Below are positions 16,298-25,282 of a stretch of DNA of 49,526 nt, in pieces. The stretch is from CAIUPE01 sp046091665 (GTDB taxonomy: Bacteria; Pseudomonadota; Alphaproteobacteria; Rhizobiales; Beijerinckiaceae), in the NCBI GenBank assembly GCA_046091665.1, contig JBJTCD010000022.1:1-49526 (forward strand). Direction: 5' to 3'. The notes under the pieces are model-generated. The model was given only the letters and a program-made list of their open reading frames with translations. It was not told the origin of the DNA and ran no database searches. The translations under genes and the position numbers were made by a program. Every line of letters begins with the position of its first letter. Within the stretch, counting starts at the first letter, position 1.

Positions 16298-18055
16298 ATG
16301 GTCGATTACTACGCGCTGATCTCCCCCACGATCGAGCCTTTGGCCGGAGCCTCGCCCGAAGAGCGGCAGGTTGTCTATCGTCGACTCGTCGATATGCTCG
16401 ATCAGCAATTGCGCGCGGCTGAGCCGCCACGCAGCGACAAAGAAATCTTGCGTGAAAAGATCGAACTTGAATCGGCAATCCGTCGCGTGGAGCGGCATGT
16501 GCTCGCGCGGCAAAAACCAAAACCGGCACCGAGTGAACCGCCAAAACCCATCACGCCGGAAAACAGCGAAGCGCTGCTCACGCCGAATGAAATTCCGGTT
16601 CAGGCACCAATTCGCAAAGACATCCTCGGTCTTTCACGTTTTGCAACCTCGTCTGGCGAGGCGAGTGCTCGGCCAGAAAAAGACAATAGCTCGGACGTTA
16701 CGACGCGCGCTGCCTCTTTTGAACCCAAAGAAGATGAGCCGCCTTTGATTGCGGATCAGGACTCATCTCCCGAAGCATTTCTTGATGTCGTCGCCGAAAA
16801 CACAGCACTCCCCGAAGGGGAAACGTTGTTGGATGATGGAGCATCAGACAACGACACCTTATCGGACGAAAAAAATTCTGATGAGATCAGTCTTACCAGT
16901 GCCTCTGTTCTTGATGAGGTGCCCGTTCAACCACTCGCGCCGCGTGAATTTTTCACTCGCCCGCTTCCATCATCGCCGATCGAAACGACTGCGCGTGATG
17001 AAATAGATCAAAGCGAAGAAGCGCCTTCTTTACCGAAGGCTCTTGATGCGGATTATCTTCAAAAGGGCGATGAACTCATCGAAGATGATCATCAAGCCAC
17101 TGATGATTCAGAAACTGAAATCGATACGCGGAATGAATTTGAGGAGTCGCAACCTCAATCATCCATCGCTCCCCTTCCCGTCCCTGAGCCGCGCGCCTTC
17201 ACGCCGACGACCGGAATCATTCTGGCACAACAAAAACCTGAAAATACGCGCTATAAGGGATTGATCCTTCGTCTTTTGATTTTGTTTTTTGTTCTGCTCG
17301 CTTTGATGGCTGCGGTTGCGGGTGTTGCTGAATTCTTAAATCGAAACAGCGCAAATGAAATCGCAACTAAGACAACAACAGACACCGCTGATGCGATTTC
17401 ATCGCCGACGAAATTTACGGATCGCCTGCCGGCCGAACCCGATGAACCGCAAGTCAACGCGTCAACACAGACCGGCGCGACTCCCGCTGATCAAAATGCA
17501 GCGAGCGCCAGTCCACTTGTGACGAGGGCGCTCTTTATCGAGGAACAAGCCGGGGGGATCGGGGAAGCGAAAAAGACCGAAGGGCGCGTGAGCTGGAAGC
17601 TTAATACATTAACGTCAAGCACAACCGGCGCCGCGGATCTTGGTGTGCGCGCGACGATTGATCTCACGGATGCCGGATTAACCGCCTCGCTCCTCTTTAG
17701 AAAGAATCGCGATCTCACATCTGCAAATGCGTATCTGATCGAAGTGAATTTCCAATCGGTTGGTGAAGCGCCGAATGGCAAGATCCGTGACATCAGTCTG
17801 CCGGAATTGCGGCCTGATAAAAAAACGCGTGGTGTAGCTTTGGCGGGCATTCCAGTGCCCGTTTCCGATAATGTGTTTTTGATTGGGCTTAACGCGCTGC
17901 CCGCCGATATCAAACGCAATATCGAACTCATTCAAAAGCAGAATTGGTTCTTCATTCAGGTGCGTTTTGCGACCGGCAAACGTGCGCTGCTGCTCTTTGA
18001 AAAGGGTAAAACGGGGGACCGCGTCTTTGAAGACGCGATCCAAGCGTGGAAATAA
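16298..18055 (+). CDS. Conserved single-span membrane protein with long acidic linker
   Basis: I do not recognise a named function. The 585-residue product has an N-terminal globular segment (about 1-85) with YYALISPTIEPLAGASPEERQ and a charged helix, then roughly 220 residues of low-complexity acidic sequence, one transmembrane span at about 321-345 (LLILFFVLLALMAAVAGVAE), and a C-terminal domain of about 170 residues (SWKLNTLTSS onward) that would lie in the periplasm if the N-terminus is cytoplasmic. The ATG at 16298 has GAGGA seven bases upstream. Proteins of this build occur downstream of purA in several Hyphomicrobiales, from memory. The layout suggests a scaffold linking cytoplasm and periplasm. 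It converges with rpoH. Confidence 0.75.
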   Translation: MVDYYALISPTIEPLAGASPEERQVVYRRLVDMLDQQLRAAEPPRSDKEILREKIELESAIRRVERHVLARQKPKPAPSEPPKPITPENSEALLTPNEIPVQAPIRKDILGLSRFATSSGEASARPEKDNSSDVTTRAASFEPKEDEPPLIADQDSSPEAFLDVVAENTALPEGETLLDDGASDNDTLSDEKNSDEISLTSASVLDEVPVQPLAPREFFTRPLPSSPIETTARDEIDQSEEAPSLPKALDADYLQKGDELIEDDHQATDDSETEIDTRNEFEESQPQSSIAPLPVPEPRAFTPTTGIILAQQKPENTRYKGLILRLLILFFVLLALMAAVAGVAEFLNRNSANEIATKTTTDTADAISSPTKFTDRLPAEPDEPQVNASTQTGATPADQNAASASPLVTRALFIEEQAGGIGEAKKTEGRVSWKLNTLTSSTTGAADLGVRATIDLTDAGLTASLLFRKNRDLTSANAYLIEVNFQSVGEAPNGKIRDISLPELRPDKKTRGVALAGIPVPVSDNVFLIGLNALPADIKRNIELIQKQNWFFIQVRFATGKRALLLFEKGKTGDRVFEDAIQAWK

Positions 18056-18073
18056 TCTAAAGAGAGATTCTGA

Positions 18074-18982
18074 TCAGACGACTGGTAACGCCAAAGGCAC
18101 CGTTTGATGATCACGCGCCGCCATATGATTCTGAACGGCCTTTTGAACTTTTTCAAACGCTCTCACTTCAATTTGGCGAACGCGTTCACGCGACACACTA
18201 AATTCTTCTGAAAGCTCTTCGAGCGTGACCGGCTCCTCTGCCAAACGACGCGCTTCAAAAATCCGACGCTCACGATCATTGAGCACATCAAGCGCAAGCA
18301 TCAAGGCTTGATGGCGGTAACTTGATTCTTCATCTTCTTCCAAAATCGTTTGTTGCGACGGCGCATCATCAACAAGCCAATCCTGCCATTCGCCATCACC
18401 TTCGGTATCGGCGCGCAAGGGCGTGTTGAGCGACGCATCGCCACCAAGACGACGATTCATCTCGACCACTTCGCGCTCTTCAACACCAAGCTTTGTCGCA
18501 ATGGTCTTGACCTGTTCAGGGTGCAAATCCCCTTCACCCAAGGCCGCGATTTGGCTCTTCGCTTTACGCAAATTGAAGAAGAGTTTTTTCTGATTGGCTG
18601 TCGTGCCCATTTTCACGAGCGACCATGAGCGCAAGATATATTCTTGAATAGCGGCTTTGATCCACCACATCGCATAAGTCGCCAAACGGAACCCCTTATC
18701 GGGCTCGAAACGTTTAACGGCTTGCATCAACCCCACATTGCCTTCGGAAATCACTTCGCCAATCGGCAACCCGTAACCGCGATAACCCATTGCGATTTTT
18801 GCGACGAGTCGCAGATGCGAAGTCACGAGCCTATGCGCGGCTTCCGAATCCCCATGTTCGCGCCAACTTTTGGCAAGCATATATTCTTCCTGAGGCTGGA
18901 GCATCGGGAAGCGACGAATTTCAGCAAGATAACGCGACAGGCCGCCATCAGCGGCTAATAAAGGCAGGCTCGAAGACGCCAT
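18074..18982 (-). CDS. rpoH: RNA polymerase heat-shock sigma factor RpoH
   Basis: RpoH (sigma-32) directs RNA polymerase to heat-shock promoters. The 302-residue protein has region 2 (RLATYAMWWIKAAIQEYILRS, about 99-119), the RpoH box QKKLFFNLR at 131-139 that is diagnostic against other group sigma factors, and region 4.2 with ERRIFEARRLAEEPVTLEEL and SRERVRQIEVRAFEKV. It is 130 bases downstream of rluD on the same strand, an order common in Hyphomicrobiales. Many members of the order have two rpoH genes; only one is here. No terminator was found between it and the convergent gene. Confidence 0.95.
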   Translation of the reverse strand: MASSSLPLLAADGGLSRYLAEIRRFPMLQPQEEYMLAKSWREHGDSEAAHRLVTSHLRLVAKIAMGYRGYGLPIGEVISEGNVGLMQAVKRFEPDKGFRLATYAMWWIKAAIQEYILRSWSLVKMGTTANQKKLFFNLRKAKSQIAALGEGDLHPEQVKTIATKLGVEEREVVEMNRRLGGDASLNTPLRADTEGDGEWQDWLVDDAPSQQTILEEDEESSYRHQALMLALDVLNDRERRIFEARRLAEEPVTLEELSEEFSVSRERVRQIEVRAFEKVQKAVQNHMAARDHQTVPLALPVV

Positions 18983-19112
18983 GACATCCTCCGGGTAAGG
19001 TCCCCAATTTACGCGGCAGACCTGAAAGCGGTTGCTTTACGCCAACCGGACCTCTGTATATAGCGCAAGAAACAATGGCAAAAAGGGGGCAACAGAAGAG
19101 TTTCGCTTGCTC

Positions 19113-20147
19113 TTATGCAAGCGGCGACCCGAAATCCGCAATCAGGGCCTCAAAATCGGCGGGCAGAGCACTTTCAAAATGAAGCTCTTCTCCGGAACGC
19201 GGATGGGCAAAGCCGAGTTCCCGCGCGTGAAGCGCCTGCCGCGAAAAATTTTCGACCGCGGCCTTTGCGCGCGGCGCCAGAAGCCCCGCTTTGGTTTTAA
19301 ATCCCGTGCCATAAACGGGATCGCCAATCAGCGGATGGCCAAGATGGGCCATATGGACACGGATCTGATGCGTGCGACCGGTTTCAAGCTGACAGGCGAC
19401 CAGAGCGGCCACGGGTGTCCCTGCCTCGCTCGCAAATCGCGCTTCGACTTCATAATGCGTTACCGCTTCGCGGCCTCTGCCCGGCCTGACCACCGCCATG
19501 CGGTCCCGATGGGTTGAGGAGCGATCAAGCGGGGCATCAATGGTTCCGCTCTTGCGATCCGGCACCCCCCAAACCAGAGCCGAATAGGTGCGAACCAAAG
19601 GCCCAGTGCGGCCATGGTCGGCAAATTGCGTGGCAAGCCCCTGATGAGCGCGATCATTTTTCGCAACCACCAAAAGGCCGGATGTGTCCTTATCAAGACG
19701 ATGGACAATGCCCGGCCGCTTCACGCCGCCAACGCCTGAAAGGCTGGCGCCACAATGGGCCAACAAGGCATTTACAAGTGTGCCCGTCGGATGCCCGGAC
19801 GCCGGATGAACAACGAGGCCTGCAGGTTTATCGATGACGATCAGATCCTCATCCTCATAAACAATCACAAGCGGGATGTTTTCGGGGAGCGGTTCCGCGG
19901 GCTCGGCTTCCGGAAGGCGGATCGTAAGGACCGATCCCATCCGAAGCTTTTGCCCGGGATCATCAACCGGCGCGCCATCAAGCGTAACCTGCCCTTCGAG
20001 GATCAAGGTTTTAAGCCGCGTGCGCGACACTTCGGGAATGGCGGCAGCGAGATATCGATCCAGCCTCTCGCCCTTCTTCTCTTCTTCAACGGTAAAGGAC
20101 AGATCATCGCTGTCGGCATCCGGAAGGGCATCATCACTCTTATTCAT
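19113..20147 (-). CDS. rluD: 23S rRNA pseudouridine synthase, RluD/RluA family
   Basis: The enzyme isomerises uridines of 23S rRNA (1911, 1915, 1917 in RluD). The 344-residue protein has an N-terminal S4 RNA-binding domain (GERLDRYLAAAIPEVSRTRLKTLILEGQV, about 27-55) and a catalytic domain with the aspartate in HRLDKDTSGLLVVAKN and the C-terminal QLETGRTHQIRVHMAHLGHPLIGDPVYG. RluC is close in sequence, but the S4 layout and position before rpoH fit RluD in this order. It is divergent from the first HigBA module, whose operator lies about 60 bases upstream of its start codon. Confidence 0.9.
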   Translation of the reverse strand: MNKSDDALPDADSDDLSFTVEEEKKGERLDRYLAAAIPEVSRTRLKTLILEGQVTLDGAPVDDPGQKLRMGSVLTIRLPEAEPAEPLPENIPLVIVYEDEDLIVIDKPAGLVVHPASGHPTGTLVNALLAHCGASLSGVGGVKRPGIVHRLDKDTSGLLVVAKNDRAHQGLATQFADHGRTGPLVRTYSALVWGVPDRKSGTIDAPLDRSSTHRDRMAVVRPGRGREAVTHYEVEARFASEAGTPVAALVACQLETGRTHQIRVHMAHLGHPLIGDPVYGTGFKTKAGLLAPRAKAAVENFSRQALHARELGFAHPRSGEELHFESALPADFEALIADFGSPLA

Positions 20148-20208
20148 GGTGCGCGGAGTAGCACGGTTCCCGCTTCAAAGGCGATCTTTTTGATCCGCTA
20201 CAATGGTT

Positions 20209-20253
20209 ACATGTCAAACGATGGTTGACATGTCAAACGATGGTTGACATACT
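20209..20253 (+). promoter_or_regulatory. higBA-1 promoter with tandem operator repeats
   Basis: The 19-base unit ATGTCAAACGATGGTTGAC occurs twice in tandem (20211-20229 and 20230-20248). Each copy holds the dyad GTCAA/TTGAC. Built into the repeats is a promoter: -35 TTGACA at 20225-20230, a 17-base spacer, and -10 CATACT at 20248-20253. Transcription would begin at about 20259-20261, at the ATG of higB, so the mRNA should be leaderless. HigA or HigBA binding here would block the promoter. Confidence 0.72.
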
Positions 20254-20258
20254 GGGCC

Positions 20259-20543
20259 ATGGAGATCGAGTCCATCGCTCATAAAGGCTTGCGGCGGTTT
20301 TTCGAAACAGGCGTGTCAAAAGGCCTTGTCGGCGACATCAATCGTATCCGAAAAATGCTGGTCTTTATCGATGCAGCAGGCAGTTTTCATGAATTATCGA
20401 TACCGCCCAATTATGGCTTGCATGAATTAAGTGGAGATAAAGCGGGACGATGGGCCATGACAGTCACCAAAAACTGGCGACTAACGTTCATCAAGATCAA
20501 TGAAACGACGATCAGCGAACTTGATTTGGAGGATTATCACTGA
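20259..20543 (+). CDS. higB: HigB-like toxin of a type II toxin-antitoxin module
   Basis: The 94-residue protein is of the HigB/plasmid-maintenance killer family (RelE superfold), ribosome-dependent mRNA endonucleases. Family signatures are GLRRFFETGVSKGL at about 10-23 and the C-terminal LHELSGDKAGRWAMTVTKNWRLTF. A TTG at 20244 is in frame, but it sits inside the promoter; the ATG at 20259 coincides with the expected transcription start, so translation is probably leaderless. The stop overlaps the ATG of higA by one base (TGATG). The toxin-first order is standard for HigBA. The module lies between rluD and ppk2 and is one of three in this window. Confidence 0.9.
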   Translation: MEIESIAHKGLRRFFETGVSKGLVGDINRIRKMLVFIDAAGSFHELSIPPNYGLHELSGDKAGRWAMTVTKNWRLTFIKINETTISELDLEDYH

Positions 20544-20845
20544 TGGCTTTAACGATGCATCCTTCTCTTGCGATCCATCCCGGTGACTGGCTCAAAAGTG
20601 AAATTGTTGATCCTCATGGTGTGAGCATCAATCACCTTGCAGCGTGTTTTCATGTAACACGGCAAACACTCAGCAACTTATTCAATGGCCACACTGCACT
20701 CACGGCTGACATGGCGATCCGATTTGAAAAGGCTTTTGGCATTAAAGCGGATACCTTGATGCGGATGCAAAGTGCTTATGATCTTGCTAACGCGCGCGCA
20801 CATGCTGATAAAATCATCGTCGAGAAAGTGTTGCCCCTCGCTTGA
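20543..20845 (+). CDS. higA: HigA-like antitoxin, XRE family
   Basis: The 100-residue protein has one helix-turn-helix domain of the HigA type: HPGDWLKSEIVDPHG at the start, SINHLAACFHVTRQTLSNLFNGHTALTADMAIRFEKAFG as the DNA-binding core, and DTLMRMQSAYDLANAR as the family tail. It should bind HigB and repress the shared promoter through the tandem repeats upstream. Its start overlaps the toxin stop, so the two are translationally coupled, with no separate ribosome binding site needed. The second HigA in the window (25430) has the same layout but clearly different sequence, so they are not a recent duplication. Confidence 0.9.
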   Translation: MALTMHPSLAIHPGDWLKSEIVDPHGVSINHLAACFHVTRQTLSNLFNGHTALTADMAIRFEKAFGIKADTLMRMQSAYDLANARAHADKIIVEKVLPLA

Positions 20846-20889
20846 GCAAATTAAAAGCGATGACGTAATGTGACTGAAGGCTTTCATAA

Positions 20890-21717
20890 ATGTCAAAACA
20901 TGACGACAAGAAACATCATCATGAAGACCCGCCAACGGCACTCTCGTCCAAACATTACGGGCGGGAGCTTGAAGCGCTCGATCTCGAACTCGTTCATTTG
21001 CAACAATGGGCACAAAACACAGGTGCGCGCATCGTTGTTTTATTCGAAGGTCGTGATGCTGCTGGCAAAGGCGGTGTAATCAAACGGATTGCCGAGCCAC
21101 TCAATCCGCGCTTTTGTCGAATTGCTGCATTGGGTGTGCCGACCGAAAAAGAAAAATCGCAATGGTATTTTCAGCGATATGTTACGCATCTGCCCGCTGC
21201 TGGCGAAATCGTTCTCTTTGATCGCTCATGGTATAATCGCGCGGGCGTTGAAAAGGTTATGGGCTTTTGTACAAGCGATGAATATGAGGCTTTTCTCAAA
21301 GACTGTCCTGACTTTGAAGCTTTGCTCATTCGCTCCGGCATTCATCTCGTCAAATTCTGGTTTTCGGTGAGTGATGAAGAGCAAGAGAAGCGATTGCAAG
21401 AACGTGCGAGTAATCCATTGAAGCAATGGAAGCTCAGCCCCATGGACATCAAAGCGCGCGATCTTTGGGTTGAATATTCACGCGCAAAAGACCGGATGTT
21501 TGCCGCAACGGATACCGAGCTTTCTCCCTGGTATGTCGTTGATGCCAACAACAAACAAAAAGCGCGGCTCAATTGCATCAGGCATTTTCTGAGCCTCATC
21601 CCCTTTACGCGCGAGCCGTTCACCCCACTAACCCTCTCGCCCAAGAAGGTCGCCACTGATCCTTATGTCCGCCCGCCGAAATCGTCCCAACGGCTCGTGC
21701 CCGATTACTACGGCTAG
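20890..21717 (+). CDS. ppk2: Polyphosphate kinase 2
   Basis: PPK2 transfers phosphate between polyphosphate and nucleoside diphosphates, mainly making GTP or ATP from polyphosphate. The 275-residue protein has a Walker A-like EGRDAAGKGGVIKRI at about 55-69, the conserved ERSWYNRAG-type motif as FDRSWYNRAGVE, a lid segment with WKLSPMDIKARDLWVEYSRAKD, and WYVVDANNKQKARLN. The length fits the one-domain class I enzymes. It is preceded by GAAGG nine bases before the ATG and stands alone after the HigBA module. Substrate class cannot be set from sequence with certainty. Confidence 0.92.
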   Translation: MSKHDDKKHHHEDPPTALSSKHYGRELEALDLELVHLQQWAQNTGARIVVLFEGRDAAGKGGVIKRIAEPLNPRFCRIAALGVPTEKEKSQWYFQRYVTHLPAAGEIVLFDRSWYNRAGVEKVMGFCTSDEYEAFLKDCPDFEALLIRSGIHLVKFWFSVSDEEQEKRLQERASNPLKQWKLSPMDIKARDLWVEYSRAKDRMFAATDTELSPWYVVDANNKQKARLNCIRHFLSLIPFTREPFTPLTLSPKKVATDPYVRPPKSSQRLVPDYYG

Positions 21718-21793
21718 GACCGGCGATATTTGCCTCAAATTTGCGCAGAAAACGCATAGCTTAGGGCCCGTCATACACTTGCCATGATTATAT

Positions 21794-21806
21794 TGCACTG
21801 CAACAT
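21794..21806 (+). promoter_or_regulatory. TGCACTGCAACAT motif near the GNAT gene start
   Basis: The 13-base sequence TGCACTGCAACAT is identical to one upstream of aceA (minus strand, 49405-49393), and its core TGCACTGCA recurs upstream of tkt (47471-47479). Here it follows a TATATT stretch that could be a -10 element, which would put it over the transcription start, a repressor position. The TGC-rich dyad resembles sites described for PhaR, the polyhydroxybutyrate-responsive repressor; that is a recollection, not a search. Confidence 0.45.
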
Positions 21807-21813
21807 TATGAAA

Positions 21814-22410
21814 ATGGATTTAGTGAAACAGGATGATTCGGGTTCTGGTCCCGATTTCGAGCCCAACCCGGCCTCGACGATCCGCCGGCTTTGGCCCACG
21901 GATATGGACGCCTATCGCGCCCATCTTAAAAGGCTTGATCCGGACTCGCGTCATGCGCGGTTTGGTGGCGGTATTTCTGATCAATTTATCGACGCCCATG
22001 TCGATGCGTCTTTGCGGATGGATACGCTGATCTTTGGCGCTTTCAACAAAGGCGAAATGATTGGCGCAGGCGAGCTGCGTATTCTTTTTGGCGCATGGCC
22101 GATCGCGGCAGAAGCCGCTTTCTCCGTTGAGCGTGCCTATCAAGATCATGGCTTAGGCGATGCGTTGATGGCACGTGTTGTGGCCGCTGCACGCAATCGT
22201 GGAATTCTGCGTCTAGCGATGACGTGTCTTAGCCATAATGAACGCATGCGCCATCTTGCGCATAAGCATCATGCTGAATTTGTGAATAGTGATGGCGAGA
22301 CGGAAGCGTGGTTGCCGCCTGCCTCGCCAAGCGCTTTGACGTTGATTGAAGAGACCTTCGGCGAAACCGGTGGCCTCTTCAACAGTCTCTTTCGGCATTC
22401 GCGTAATTAA
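21814..22410 (+). CDS. GNAT-family acetyltransferase
   Basis: The protein is a GNAT acetyltransferase with STIRRLWPTDMDAYRAHLKRL as its first strand-helix unit and VERAYQDHGLGDALMARVVAAA as the acetyl-CoA loop (QDHGLG is the R/Q-x-x-G-x-G/A motif). The C-terminal LAMTCLSHNERMRHLAHKHHAEF is the usual last part of the fold. The frame is open from an ATG at 21784, but the conserved TGCACTGCAACAT motif lies inside that stretch, so the ATG at 21814 (MDLVKQDD) or 21808 is preferred; neither has a ribosome binding site, so the start is uncertain. Proteins of this type are often protein or amine acetylases; the substrate is unknown. Confidence 0.75.
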   Translation: MDLVKQDDSGSGPDFEPNPASTIRRLWPTDMDAYRAHLKRLDPDSRHARFGGGISDQFIDAHVDASLRMDTLIFGAFNKGEMIGAGELRILFGAWPIAAEAAFSVERAYQDHGLGDALMARVVAAARNRGILRLAMTCLSHNERMRHLAHKHHAEFVNSDGETEAWLPPASPSALTLIEETFGETGGLFNSLFRHSRN

Positions 22411-22432
22411 TTCGCGCAGCCATCACTGATTT

Positions 22433-24019
22433 TCAAAACGTAAGTGCGCGCGCTTGTTTCACACCCGGTAGGCGCTGAATGCCTTGCAAGATATGCGCGG
22501 GTGCTGCGCCATCAATTTCGACAAGCGCGATTGCTGAGCCCCCTTCATTATCACGACCGAGAGCAAAGGTTGCGATATTCACATTCGCATTGCCAAGCAG
22601 TGACGCAAAACGACCGATAAAGCCAGGCTTATCTTCATTCGTTACGTAGATCATGGATGGACCAAATTCGGCATCGACCTTGATGCCCTTGATATTGATG
22701 ATGCGTGGCTTGCCATCGGTGAATACGGTCCCGGCAACCGAACGTGTGAGATCATCGGTGACCACTTCCAAGGTGACGAGTGATTCATAATCGCCGTCAC
22801 CTTCGCGAATCGTCTCTTCAATCACAATGCCGCGCTCTTTCGCGACAACCGGTGCAGAGACAACATTCACATCTTGGAGTGCAGGTCGAAGCAGGCCCGC
22901 AATTGCAGCCGCCGTCAGCGCTTTGATTTTCAAATGTGCGACTTCACCTTGATAGGTGATGCGCACTTCTTTGATACCGCTGTCAGTGAGTTGCCCCGCA
23001 AAGGAACCAAGCTTTTCGGCCAATGCGATAAAGGGCTTGAGCTTCGGCGCTTCTTCCGCCGTGATCGATGGGAAGTTGATTGCATTTGATATAGCGCCGC
23101 GCACGAGATAATCCGACATTTGCTCGGCCACTTGCAGCGCGACATTTTCCTGCGCTTCATTGGTTGAAGCGCCAAGATGCGGTGTGCAGATCACATTGGG
23201 ATGATTGAAAAGCGGATTTTGCGTTGCGGGCTCTTCGATGAACACGTCAAAGGCCGCACCGGCAATATGCCCCGTGTCAAGCAATGCGCGCAAAGCGTGC
23301 TCATCAACCAATCCACCGCGCGCGCAATTAATAATGCGCACGCCCTTTTTGGTGCGGGCGAGATTATCCGCTGACAAAATGTTTTTGGTTTGCGCGGTCA
23401 AAGGTGTGTGCAGCGTGATGAAATCAGCGCGCGCTAACAAATCTTCGAGTTCAACTTTCTCAACACCCAGATCAATCGCGCGTTCGGGCGATAAAAACGG
23501 ATCATAAGCGATGACGCGCATTTTAAGACCCACAGCGCGGTCAGCGACAATCGCACCGATATTGCCACAGCCGACGATGCCAAGCACCTTGCCGGAAATT
23601 TCAACGCCCATGAACCGGTTCTTTTCCCATTTCCCCGCTTGTGTTGACTGATCCGCTGCTGGAATTTGACGCGCGAGCGCAAACATCATCGCAATCGCGT
23701 GTTCTGCCGTTGTGATTGAATTACCGAAAGGCGTGTTCATTACGATCACGCCTTTGGCGGTCGCCGCCGGAATATCGACATTATCAACACCGATGCCGGC
23801 GCGACCTACAACTTTCAGATTGGTGGCGTTTTCCAAAATCTTCGCCGTGACTTTGGTGGCCGAACGAATGGCAAGACCGTCATACTGATTGATGATCGCA
23901 GCGAGCTTGTCTTTATCTTTGCCAAGATCCGGTTGGAAATCGACTTCGACACCGCGCTCTTTGAAAATAGCGATCGCAGCGGGAGAAAGAGAATCAGAAA
24001 TCAAAACACGAGGAGCCAT
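22433..24019 (-). CDS. serA: D-3-phosphoglycerate dehydrogenase
   Basis: SerA oxidises 3-phosphoglycerate to 3-phosphohydroxypyruvate with NAD, the first step of serine synthesis. The 528-residue protein is the long form: a catalytic and NAD-binding core with GIVGCGNIGAIVADRAVGL near residue 147, the catalytic histidine in CTPHLGASTNEAQENVA, an intervening domain, and a C-terminal ACT domain starting about residue 455 (MIYVTNEDKPGFIGRFASLLG) that normally senses serine. The ATG at 24017-24019 has AAGGAC seven bases upstream; an upstream start at 24070 would add an uncharacteristic tail. It follows serC by 85 bases and is probably co-transcribed with it. Confidence 0.95.
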   Translation of the reverse strand: MAPRVLISDSLSPAAIAIFKERGVEVDFQPDLGKDKDKLAAIINQYDGLAIRSATKVTAKILENATNLKVVGRAGIGVDNVDIPAATAKGVIVMNTPFGNSITTAEHAIAMMFALARQIPAADQSTQAGKWEKNRFMGVEISGKVLGIVGCGNIGAIVADRAVGLKMRVIAYDPFLSPERAIDLGVEKVELEDLLARADFITLHTPLTAQTKNILSADNLARTKKGVRIINCARGGLVDEHALRALLDTGHIAGAAFDVFIEEPATQNPLFNHPNVICTPHLGASTNEAQENVALQVAEQMSDYLVRGAISNAINFPSITAEEAPKLKPFIALAEKLGSFAGQLTDSGIKEVRITYQGEVAHLKIKALTAAAIAGLLRPALQDVNVVSAPVVAKERGIVIEETIREGDGDYESLVTLEVVTDDLTRSVAGTVFTDGKPRIINIKGIKVDAEFGPSMIYVTNEDKPGFIGRFASLLGNANVNIATFALGRDNEGGSAIALVEIDGAAPAHILQGIQRLPGVKQARALTF

Positions 24020-24104
24020 GATGAATGTCCTTTGATGATCGACGCTCGTATGGAAACGAACGTTGCGCATGACGCGCGATGAAGGGAAATGAAAACGCGG
24101 TTGC

Positions 24105-25277
24105 TTACGCAGCCTTCGGCAAAGCGGCCTTGGTTTGATTGAACGCCCATTCGATCCACGGCATCAAAGCCACGACATCGGATGTTTCAACCGTTGCGCC
24201 ACACCAAATGCGCAAACCCGGAGGCGCATCGCGATAAGAACCAAGATCAAGCCCAACGCCTTGTTTCTCAATCTTTGCTGCCACATCTTTTGCAAAAGCC
24301 GCTTGATCTTTTTCCGACATCGCACTGACCACCGGATCAACGAAATTCAAACACACGCTTGTGTTCGACCGTGTTGCCGGATCTTTCGCCAAGAATTCGA
24401 GAAACGGTTTTTGTAACACAAAATCGGCAATCGCTTTGGCGTTTGCATCACACCGCGCGACGAGGCCTTTCAAGCCGCCGATCGTCTTCGCCCATTCAAG
24501 CGCGTCAATATAATCTTCAACGCAGAGCATGGACGGCGTGTTGATCGTCTCACCTTCGAAAATACCTTCGATCAATTTACCGCCTGATGTGAGACGGAAA
24601 ATTTTCGGCAAGGGCCAAGCGGGTGTGTAGCTCTCAAGCCGCTCAACCGCGCGGGGTGACAAAATCAGCATGCCATGCGCGGCTTCACCGCCAAGCACCT
24701 TCTGCCAAGAATAAGTAACAATATCGAGTTTCGCCCAATCGAGATTTTGCGCGAAGGCAGCCGAAGTCGCATCGCAAAAGGTAAGCCCTTTGCGGTCTGC
24801 TTTAATCCAATCGGCATTCGGTACGCGCACACCTGATGTTGTGCCATTCCACGTGAAGAGCACATCATGATCGGGATTAACGGCGGAAAGATCAGGTAGC
24901 TCGCCATAGGCAGCCTTCATCACGCGTGCGTCTTTGAGCTTTAATTGCTTGACCGCGTCATTCACCCAGCCTTCGCCGAAACTTTCCCACGCAAGACAAT
25001 CGACGGGGCGCGCACCAAGCATCGTCCACATCGCCATTTCATAGGCGCCCGTGTCAGAGGCCGGCACAATGCCGATGCGATAGTCGGCGGGCACTTCGAG
25101 CACCTCGCGCGTCAGATCAATCGCGTATTTCAAACGCGACTTGCCGAGCTTCGCACGATGCGAGCGGCCTAGAGCGGCATTTTTTAGGGCGTTGGGGGTC
25201 CAGCCGGGGCGCTTCGCGCAGGGGCCAGAAGAAAATTGCGGGTTTACCGGCCGCAAGCCGGGTTCTGTCTGCGTCAT
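24105..25277 (-). CDS. serC: Phosphoserine aminotransferase
   Basis: SerC converts 3-phosphohydroxypyruvate to phosphoserine with glutamate and PLP. The 390-residue protein has NPQFSSGPCAKRPGW near the N-terminus, IGIVPASDTGAYEMAMW, and the PLP lysine in VTYSWQKVLGGEAAHGM, all typical of the long alphaproteobacterial SerC. Three in-frame starts lie together; the ATG at 25275-25277 is chosen because GGAG is six bases upstream, while the ATG at 25278-25280 is only three away. The leader carries two hairpins close to the ribosome binding site. A HigBA module sits directly upstream on the same strand. Confidence 0.94.
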   Translation of the reverse strand: MTQTEPGLRPVNPQFSSGPCAKRPGWTPNALKNAALGRSHRAKLGKSRLKYAIDLTREVLEVPADYRIGIVPASDTGAYEMAMWTMLGARPVDCLAWESFGEGWVNDAVKQLKLKDARVMKAAYGELPDLSAVNPDHDVLFTWNGTTSGVRVPNADWIKADRKGLTFCDATSAAFAQNLDWAKLDIVTYSWQKVLGGEAAHGMLILSPRAVERLESYTPAWPLPKIFRLTSGGKLIEGIFEGETINTPSMLCVEDYIDALEWAKTIGGLKGLVARCDANAKAIADFVLQKPFLEFLAKDPATRSNTSVCLNFVDPVVSAMSEKDQAAFAKDVAAKIEKQGVGLDLGSYRDAPPGLRIWCGATVETSDVVALMPWIEWAFNQTKAALPKAA

Positions 25278-25282
25278 CATTT

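Noticed and set aside
15693..16544. 283-residue open frame opposite purA
   Set aside because: Antisense of purA and the next gene; arginine-rich, no family character, and purA is certain.
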